Shown here: one piece after another, positions 8,864 to 13,405 of the stretch | Layout: each line of letters opens with the position of its first letter | Numbering within the stretch: the first letter of the stretch is position 1 | Assembly: GCA_020354595.1 (NCBI GenBank) | Contig: CP070650.1 | Span: forward strand, 940,041 to 953,445 | From: Myxococcales bacterium | Lineage (GTDB): Bacteria > Myxococcota_A > Polyangia > Polyangiales > Houyiibacteriaceae | Direction: 5' to 3' | DNA: 13,405 bases | The notes under the pieces: model-generated | Databases searched by the model: none | Seen by the model: only the letters and a program-made list of their open reading frames with translations | What the model was told of the DNA's origin: nothing | Position numbers and translations under genes: made by a program

Positions 8864-9715
8864 ATGGGGTTGAAAGACACGCTGAATTGGGCGCGCACCG
8901 AGTGGGGTATTTTCCGCAAGGGCGGCGACATGGGTTGGGGCCAGCGCGCGCGGTGGGTCCAGCAATGGGTTCCGTTCGGGCTACGCACCGTCGGGTGGGG
9001 GACGTTGTCGGTCACAGTAGGCCCCCTCACCAAGGGTCGCGTGTCGACGTGGTGCGCGAAGAAGTGGAGCCTGTCCTCCGCCAAGGGGCTCAAGATCTAC
9101 ATCGAGGCGAGCGGTCAAGACAACGTGCCCGAAGGCGGGTTCGTGTACGCGAGCAACCACGAGAGCCTGATCGACATCCTCGTCCTCGGGGCGGCCCTGC
9201 CCGGCGATTTCAAATGGGCGGCGAAGCGCTCCGTGATGAACGTGCCGTTCCTCGGGTGGCACCTCCGTCTCGCTGGGCACGTGCCGGTCGATCGAAACAA
9301 GGGCAAGGATGCGGCGCTTGCGGTCATGGAGGCCTTCGAGAGCGTGCTTCGAGACGACAAGCCGTTGCTGGTCTTCCCCGAGGGCACGCGCACCTTGGAC
9401 GGAAAGCTCAAGGCGTTCAAAACCGGCGCCTTTCAAGCTGCTGTGCTGGCCGGCAAACCCGTCGTTCCGGTGGCTTTGAATGGAACCTTCACGCTGATGT
9501 CGAAGGATGCGGTCGACACGGGCACCAGCAAAGAGCGCGAGGATCGGCTCGTCACCGTGCAGATCGGAAAGCCGCTCTACCCGAACACCGAGCTCGACGA
9601 CGAAGAGGCCGTGACTGATTTGCGGGACCGGACTCGAGCCGCGGTCGTCGACATGCTCGGCGCGGTTAGCTCTGCGAAGACCGACGCCGAACCCTCGCTG
9701 CCGCTCGAAAGCTGA
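8864..9715 (+). CDS. PlsC-type lysophospholipid (1-acylglycerol-3-phosphate) acyltransferase
   Basis: The 283-residue protein carries the full acyltransferase block set: NHESLID (HX4D, H99 and D104), GHVPVDRNKG (138-147), FPEGTRT (171-177) and VPVALNGT (201-208). Such enzymes transfer an acyl group from acyl-CoA or acyl-ACP to a lysophospholipid or glycerol-phosphate acceptor at the inner membrane. An N-terminal region of about 90 residues precedes the HX4D block, with hydrophobic segments around 37-52 that could attach it to the membrane. ATG 8864 is chosen; GTG 8846 adds six residues and is also possible. The open frame extends left to 8288, but this lies inside the SDR gene in another frame and is rejected. 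A 53-base gap with a weak hairpin separates it from the SDR. It ends 12 bases from the convergent gene on the minus strand. Whether it is the housekeeping PlsC or a specialised enzyme cannot be told from sequence. Confidence 0.92.
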   Translation: MGLKDTLNWARTEWGIFRKGGDMGWGQRARWVQQWVPFGLRTVGWGTLSVTVGPLTKGRVSTWCAKKWSLSSAKGLKIYIEASGQDNVPEGGFVYASNHESLIDILVLGAALPGDFKWAAKRSVMNVPFLGWHLRLAGHVPVDRNKGKDAALAVMEAFESVLRDDKPLLVFPEGTRTLDGKLKAFKTGAFQAAVLAGKPVVPVALNGTFTLMSKDAVDTGTSKEREDRLVTVQIGKPLYPNTELDDEEAVTDLRDRTRAAVVDMLGAVSSAKTDAEPSLPLES

Positions 9716-9727
9716 TCGCCCGCTGCC

Positions 9728-10162
9728 TCACGTGTAGTCTTCGATGATCTTCCCGAGGCCAGGGACGGCGGACTCGACGTTCTTGCGGGCGGAGCCCCGG
9801 AGCTTGCCGTAGGCGCCCCGGACGGAGCCGTGGTCGGACTTCTGAGCCCGGGCGTCGGTCACGGTGAGGAGCGCTTCGGCGATCTCCTGGGAATGAGCTT
9901 GAAAGTAGCTCGAGACCGACTGGCCTTGGGAGAGCGCCTGCGCGCGGATCGGATCGAGCGCGGCGGCGAACTCTGGAAGCAGCGCCTGCACGACATTGCG
10001 CACGAACCCCGGCTTCACGCCCTGCACCAGCTTGTAGCCCGCTTTCACGGCAACTCCGCTGAGGCCTTTCTGCTTGCCGACCTCCCCGTCGATCAAGCGG
10101 ACCACGTCCTCGATAATCGAAGCGCGCTTGGCCTCATCGTTCAACACGTCTGTCAGATTCAT
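9728..10162 (-). CDS. Conserved small protein of unknown function (DUF6918-like)
   Basis: The predicted protein has 144 residues and is soluble and mostly helical. It lacks a signal peptide, membrane segment and catalytic motif that I can recognise. The pattern of an N-terminal LIDGEVGKQKGLSGVAVKAGY, KPGFVRNVVQALLPEF, then EALLTVTDARAQKS and a basic GAYGKLRGSARKNVESAVPGLG tail matches what I remember of DUF6918, found in actinobacteria and myxobacteria; that name is from memory. ATG 10162 is chosen because GGGAG lies 4 bases upstream; the frame continues to 10231, but the extra residues are low-complexity Arg-rich and lie inside the methyltransferase gene. Its start overlaps the end of the methyltransferase by 29 bases, so it is probably translated from the same mRNA. 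Function is unknown. Confidence 0.8.
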   Translation of the reverse strand: MNLTDVLNDEAKRASIIEDVVRLIDGEVGKQKGLSGVAVKAGYKLVQGVKPGFVRNVVQALLPEFAAALDPIRAQALSQGQSVSSYFQAHSQEIAEALLTVTDARAQKSDHGSVRGAYGKLRGSARKNVESAVPGLGKIIEDYT

Positions 10163-11255
10163 GGGTCTCCCTTTTGCCCTTCGCGGGGCTGCGCGCAAGC
10201 GCAGCCTCCCTGATACTCGCTTCGAGAGCATCCACGACCCGGTCCACCGTCTGCGGCCGCTCGTCGACGACGAACAAGTACTCCTTGTTGCGCAAGTGGC
10301 TGACCTGGCCGACCTTCTCGCCGTTGAGGTTGTGGATGCCGATCTGGGCGCCGACGTAGCGTTTGAAGTCGACCGCCACGACGCCCACGTGGCCCTTAGC
10401 CGACAACAGCTCGATCATTTCTTCGCGGTCGACGTACCCCTCGTTGTTGAAGGACACGAGCAAGTGCTTGCACCGCACAGCTGAGAAAATGGCCCTGAGG
10501 CCCTGGTGGATCCTCCGCTTCGAGTTGAAATCGCTCTTGTACGCCTTGCACTGCACGCGCTTGTTGGCGATCCCGTACGTTTCAGGCTTGTCCCAGCGAA
10601 CCAAGCTCTCCCATACGTGGTAGTTGCCCATGTAGCTGTGCTGGTTGTAGGGCGGGTCGATATAGGCGACATCCGCGTCGACCCGGGCCGCCGCGTCGGC
10701 CGCTTCGAGCTGGAGCGCCTCGCCCGGGCCGGGAAGAATCGCAGGCACGCGGAGCTCCAAATCGTTGAACGCCCGCGGCGCCCACTTCTTGAGGTAGGCC
10801 ATCTGAACGCCCGTCGTGGAATCTACGCGATCGGCCGCCTCCATCAACGACACCAGAACGATCGCTTCGAGCTCGCGTGGCAAATCGCGCCGGGCGATCT
10901 CCTCGCGGATCGCGTCCACACGGGCGCCATTGCGAGGCTGCAAGTACCTGGCGTCTTCACAAAACGCCTTCGTGAAGTAGCCCGGTGCCGGTGGCACCTT
11001 GGAAAGCTCGTCGATCAGGCGAGTCGCCTCGTCGAGCCAACGATTCGCATCCGCTTGCACGTAGCAACGCGCAAGCGTGGTCGCGTAGCTCAGATGATCG
11101 TTCGCGATCACATAGCGGCCGCTTTCTTTGAGCCCACGCGCAACTCGCGATGTCCCTGAAAACAAGTCGAGCACTCGCTCCGACTTCGGGAACGCCGACA
11201 CCCCCCGCACGATGTGCGGCACCAACACGCGTTTGGAGCCTATGTATTTGATCAT
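10134..11255 (-). CDS. D12-class adenine-specific DNA methyltransferase
   Basis: The protein has 373 residues. Motif X-like KYIGSKRVLVPHI (3-15) opens the protein, AdoMet motif I is DLFSGTSRVA (30-39), NDHLSYA (52-58) follows, and the catalytic motif IV is DPPYNQH (200-206). This order is that of alpha-class (D12/Dam-like) N6-adenine methyltransferases, which methylate adenine in a short target using AdoMet. The target recognition region should lie between motifs I and IV (about 70-190), which is longer than the minimal Dam type; the target is not predictable. The last 30 residues are charged and probably disordered. ATG 11255 shares ATGA with the kinase stop. No restriction endonuclease gene is seen beside it, so it behaves as an orphan methylase in this window. 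An RNA or other nucleic-acid substrate cannot be excluded. Confidence 0.88.
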   Translation of the reverse strand: MIKYIGSKRVLVPHIVRGVSAFPKSERVLDLFSGTSRVARGLKESGRYVIANDHLSYATTLARCYVQADANRWLDEATRLIDELSKVPPAPGYFTKAFCEDARYLQPRNGARVDAIREEIARRDLPRELEAIVLVSLMEAADRVDSTTGVQMAYLKKWAPRAFNDLELRVPAILPGPGEALQLEAADAAARVDADVAYIDPPYNQHSYMGNYHVWESLVRWDKPETYGIANKRVQCKAYKSDFNSKRRIHQGLRAIFSAVRCKHLLVSFNNEGYVDREEMIELLSAKGHVGVVAVDFKRYVGAQIGIHNLNGEKVGQVSHLRNKEYLFVVDERPQTVDRVVDALEASIREAALARSPAKGKRETHESDRRVER

Positions 11256-12781
11256 GAAGCTTGGGCCGTCATCGCCTGAACGATGGCGTCCCGGAGCGTA
11301 GCAGCTTCGTAGGGCTTTTGAACAAACCCGAGCGCTCCGAGTCCGCGAAGCTTGCGCTCGAGGTCCCGATCCCAGTAGCCCGACACGAAAACCACGGGCG
11401 CTTGAGGGTCGAGTGCCCTGAGCTCCTCGAACGCTTGGTCCCCGGTCATGCCCGGCATGTTGAGGTCCATCAGCACGAGATCGGGGCGGGGTTGGGTTTC
11501 GGTGTAGACGCGAAGCGCTTCTTTGCCGCTTTTCGCGAAAATCACGCGATGGCCGCTCTGTCGGACGACCCGGCCGGCGCTCCGACGTACGACGTCCTCG
11601 TCGTCGACGAGAAGGATGAGAAGCTGAGTGCGCGGAAGCCTGATCGCGGGGAGGCTCGGCTCGGTCGGCACCATCGGCCGCTCCGTGGTGAGCGGAAACA
11701 CCACTTGGAACTCGCTGCCTCGGTTGGGGGCGCTGTGCACGGTGATGTGGCCGTTGTGAGATTTCGCGATCTCATAGACCGCCGCGAGCCCGAGCCCGGC
11801 GCCCACCTGATCGCCTTTCGTCGTGAAGAACGGATCGAATGCGCGTTCACGCGTCGCTTCGTCCATTCCGACGCCGCTGTCCTCGACCGTGATGACGGCG
11901 TGGGCCACCAAGGGGTTGAGCGGCGCCTTTTCGAGCTCGAGTTGGTCCGCCTTCTTGGCGCTGATCTTCAGCTTGCCGCCGTTGGGCATGGCGTCACGCG
12001 CGTTGATCATGAGGTTCATCAGAAGCTGATGGAGTTGGCCGCGGTCGCCGCTCACCTTGAGGCCGCGTTCGATTCGCGCGTCGATGCTGATGCTGCGATG
12101 AAACGTGTGCCGCGCCAGCTGAACTACGTGGTGGCAGAGCTCGGAAAGATCCACCTCGGAGTGGCTCCCGCGCACCTCTCGGGCAAAGCCGAGCAGTCGG
12201 CTGGTCATTTCGGTCGCAGCGGCGGCCGCGCCTCGGATGTCGTTGAACGCTTCCCGCACGTCCGCGTCACCGACTTTGGTTTCGTTCGGAAGCGCGTTGA
12301 GGAAATCGATGCTCGACCGCACGGCACCGAGTAGATTGTTGAAATCGTGCGCCACGCCAGTGCCGAGCCGCCCGATCGCCTCGAGCTTGCGGCGCTGCGC
12401 CACCTGCTCTTCCATCGGGTCGTGGTGGGCGAACAGCAGCAGGCAGCTCCCGATCTGGATGCGGTCGCCATAGGTCAAGACTTGCTTCGTGATCGCCATG
12501 CCGTTGACCAAGGTCCCATTGCGGCTCTCGAGATCCTCGATCACGAACGAGCCGTTCTCGTGCTTGAAGATCCTCGAGTGCATCCGGGAGACCAGGGTGT
12601 CGTCGATCTTCACGTCGGCTTGCTCGCCGCGCCCTAGCGTCAGCTCCTCTTCGATCGCGTACTTGTCCCCGGCGAGCTTCCCTGCGAGCACCACGATGCG
12701 GGCCTGCTCCTCCTTCTTGGAGAGACCCTGCTGCGCAAAGACGTGGCGCCGTGTTACCTCGGTGGGATCGTGTCGCGACAT
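11252..12781 (-). CDS. FHA domain-histidine kinase-receiver hybrid sensor protein
   Basis: With ATG 12781 the protein has 509 residues. An FHA phosphothreonine-binding domain at about 30-118 carries LGRG, SRMHSRI and SRNGTLVNG. The HisKA helix has GTGVAHDFNNLLG with phospho-acceptor H145. The ATPase domain shows the N box NLMINARDAM (N260), G1 VEDSGVGM, F box FDPFFTTK and G2 GAGLGL. A C-terminal receiver at about 385-509 has the acidic DDED pocket, D439 in LMDLNMPG, and K489 in QKPY. No membrane segment or signal peptide is present, so it is cytoplasmic; input may come from Ser/Thr-phosphorylated proteins bound by FHA. No separate output regulator or phosphotransfer protein is nearby. ATG 12808 is an alternative start; neither has a good Shine-Dalgarno, and a weak -10-like TACGAT at 12812-12817 favours the shorter form. 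Its stop overlaps the methyltransferase start. Confidence 0.93.
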   Translation of the reverse strand: MSRHDPTEVTRRHVFAQQGLSKKEEQARIVVLAGKLAGDKYAIEEELTLGRGEQADVKIDDTLVSRMHSRIFKHENGSFVIEDLESRNGTLVNGMAITKQVLTYGDRIQIGSCLLLFAHHDPMEEQVAQRRKLEAIGRLGTGVAHDFNNLLGAVRSSIDFLNALPNETKVGDADVREAFNDIRGAAAAATEMTSRLLGFAREVRGSHSEVDLSELCHHVVQLARHTFHRSISIDARIERGLKVSGDRGQLHQLLMNLMINARDAMPNGGKLKISAKKADQLELEKAPLNPLVAHAVITVEDSGVGMDEATRERAFDPFFTTKGDQVGAGLGLAAVYEIAKSHNGHITVHSAPNRGSEFQVVFPLTTERPMVPTEPSLPAIRLPRTQLLILLVDDEDVVRRSAGRVVRQSGHRVIFAKSGKEALRVYTETQPRPDLVLMDLNMPGMTGDQAFEELRALDPQAPVVFVSGYWDRDLERKLRGLGALGFVQKPYEAATLRDAIVQAMTAQAS

Positions 12782-12883
12782 CGAAAAAGAGAGGCCCCCC
12801 AAGCCCATTAGATCGTAGCGTGCGGAGCGAGCTGTGGGTGTAGCCCGGTGGGGTGACCGGTCCAGCGCACATTAGGCGCACGG

Positions 12884-12911
12884 TTGATGCCGCCGTGGTT
12901 TCGGTCATACT
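12884..12911 (+). promoter_or_regulatory. Candidate sigma-70-type promoter of the His-rich protein gene
   Basis: TTGATG (12884-12889, 4 of 6 to the -35 consensus) and CATACT (12906-12911, 4 of 6 to the -10 consensus) are separated by 16 bases. Transcription would start near 12917-12920, inside the inverted repeat that follows immediately. This is a match by eye only. Confidence 0.35.
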
Positions 12912-12931
12912 CGAACGTTACGCATGCGTTC
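12912..12931. promoter_or_regulatory. Operator-like inverted repeat at the predicted transcription start
   Basis: GAACG (12913-12917) and CGTTC (12927-12931) form the arms of a 19-base repeat. It begins with CGAACGT (12912-12918) and contains a 10-base perfect palindrome, ACGCATGCGT (12920-12929). Sitting directly after the candidate -10, it is where a repressor would block initiation. The same CGAACGT element recurs on both arms of the repeat after the His-rich gene. The regulator is unknown; no regulator gene is visible next to it. Confidence 0.4.
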
Positions 12932-12959
12932 CTCGGCCCACAGCCCGCACGGATCTGCA

Positions 12960-13346
12960 ATGATTCGGCGCGTTTGCGCCCTTGCCGGGCTGCTCGCGCT
13001 GTTTCTGCAGGGCTCGAGCGGCGGCCACATGCTTTTGGTCGAGCACACGCGCTGCGCCGAGCACGGTGAGCTGGTTCACGAAGGTGTAGCGCACCATCAC
13101 GGCGCGTCGGACCACGCCGAGAGGGAAACCGCGGCGCTCGAAAGCGTGTCCGAGGAAGGCTCGAACGAAGCACACGAGCACTGCGCGCTGACCGCCGACC
13201 GGCGAGACGCGCTCCTCGCCGTTGCCGAATCGCACGCTTCCCCCGACCTCCTCGAGGTCCCACAGAGCTTTGCGCCGGCCGACGCATTCGTCCCCGCTGA
13301 CACGCGGCGCTTCCGCATCGCCCCGAAGAATTCACCTCCTGCCTAA
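12960..13346 (+). CDS. Short exported His-rich protein, possible metal binder
   Basis: The protein has 128 residues from ATG 12960. The N-terminus MIRRVCALAGLLALFLQGSS looks like a signal peptide: two Arg, a hydrophobic core, then small residues GSSGG before the mature part. The following region is unusually rich in His (about 11) with two Cys: EHTRCAEHGELVHEG, an AHHHGASDH cluster and NEAHEHCAL. Acidic and His residues dominate the first half, while the last 40 residues are Pro/Ala-rich. This suggests a periplasmic metal (Zn, Cu or Ni) chaperone or buffer; that is inference and I do not recognise the family. ATG 12924 is the alternative start but lies within the predicted promoter/operator region and would place 12 residues before the signal peptide; 12960 has a GGA about 8 bases upstream. 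It is divergent from the kinase gene. Confidence 0.65.
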   Translation: MIRRVCALAGLLALFLQGSSGGHMLLVEHTRCAEHGELVHEGVAHHHGASDHAERETAALESVSEEGSNEAHEHCALTADRRDALLAVAESHASPDLLEVPQSFAPADAFVPADTRRFRIAPKNSPPA

Positions 13347-13369
13347 ACGTTCGCCAACCAACCGAACGT
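13347..13369. repeat. Inverted repeat ACGTTCG/CGAACGT after the His-rich gene
   Basis: ACGTTCG (13347-13353) and CGAACGT (13363-13369) are perfect 7-base inverted arms around a 9-base spacer, starting the base after the TAA stop. No T run follows, so it is a poor rho-independent terminator. Its arms equal the CGAACGT element upstream of the gene, which suggests a protein-binding site controlling the next gene, though an RNA hairpin is equally possible. Confidence 0.55.
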
Positions 13370-13372
13370 CAA

Positions 13373-13388
13373 CCGCGCATGAGCGCGG
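13373..13388. repeat. Small perfect hairpin CCGCGC-ATGA-GCGCGG
   Basis: Six-base arms CCGCGC (13373-13378) and GCGCGG (13383-13388) enclose ATGA. The ATG in the loop (13379) is the possible start of the next gene, so the hairpin could affect initiation there. It may be a chance result of high GC. Confidence 0.4.
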
Positions 13389-13405
13389 CAGGCAAGAGTC
13401 GTGAA
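13379..13405 (+). CDS. Possible start of a further gene, cut by the window edge
   Basis: ATG 13379 opens a frame reading MSAAGKSRE with no stop before the window ends. It lies 32 bases after the stop of the His-rich gene and just after the CGAACGT repeat, a natural position for the next gene of the locus. No clear Shine-Dalgarno precedes it and nine codons cannot identify a product. Confidence 0.25.

Noticed and set aside
10134-11255. A restriction-modification system around the D12 methyltransferase
   Set aside because: Neither neighbour resembles an endonuclease: one is a kinase, the other a small helical DUF protein.
12808-13335. Minus-strand open frame of 175 codons opposite the His-rich gene
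   Set aside because: Its product is Arg/Ala-rich and it covers the intergenic region. The plus-strand frame has a signal peptide, promoter and patterned His/Cys content, so it is the better candidate.
13347-13388. Tandem hairpins as an intrinsic terminator for the His-rich gene
   Set aside because: Neither hairpin is followed by a T run, and the first repeats the upstream operator-like element, so a regulatory site is the better reading.

Overview
The window is GC-rich, densely coded, single-chromosome-type DNA, most likely from a deltaproteobacterial/Myxococcota-like bacterium. That placement is an inference from the high GC, frequent GTG/TTG starts, the FHA-histidine kinase-receiver hybrid, a small conserved family I associate with DUF6918, and the mix of lipid genes. 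No RNA gene, CRISPR array, insertion sequence or phage gene is visible.

Region 1 (1-5916, minus strand) is a complete cell-elongation (rod-complex) operon read in the order mreB, mreC, mreD, mrdA (PBP2), rodA, followed by a nitrilase-superfamily amidohydrolase cut by the left window edge. The genes are packed tightly: mreD/mrdA share ATGA, rodA/nitrilase share TTGA, and the other gaps are 2-22 bases. MreB filaments, the MreC/MreD membrane scaffold, the RodA glycosyltransferase and the PBP2 transpeptidase together build lateral-wall peptidoglycan. The nitrilase is probably a metabolite-repair amidase riding on the transcript.

Region 2 (5917-6080) is a divergent intergenic region of 164 bases. 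It contains two mutually exclusive hairpins just ahead of a sigma-factor gene.

Region 3 (6081-9715, plus strand) holds an ECF-type sigma factor without an adjacent anti-sigma factor, an ABHD11/YbfF-like alpha/beta hydrolase, an extended SDR of the thioester-reductase/fatty-acyl-reductase type, and a PlsC-type acyltransferase. The last three look like a small acyl-lipid cassette; the sigma factor may or may not control it.

Region 4 (9728-12781, minus strand) is a coupled three-gene unit. It is read as a soluble FHA-histidine kinase-receiver protein, then a D12-class adenine DNA methyltransferase (ATGA overlap), then a 144-residue conserved protein of unknown function (29-base overlap). Joining phosphosignalling to DNA methylation in one translationally coupled unit is the most unusual arrangement in the window.

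Region 5 (12782-13405) carries a promoter, an operator-like inverted repeat and a short exported His-rich protein on the plus strand. A second inverted repeat built from the same CGAACGT element follows its stop, and the first codons of a further gene may begin at 13379. This looks like the start of a metal-responsive locus continuing to the right.
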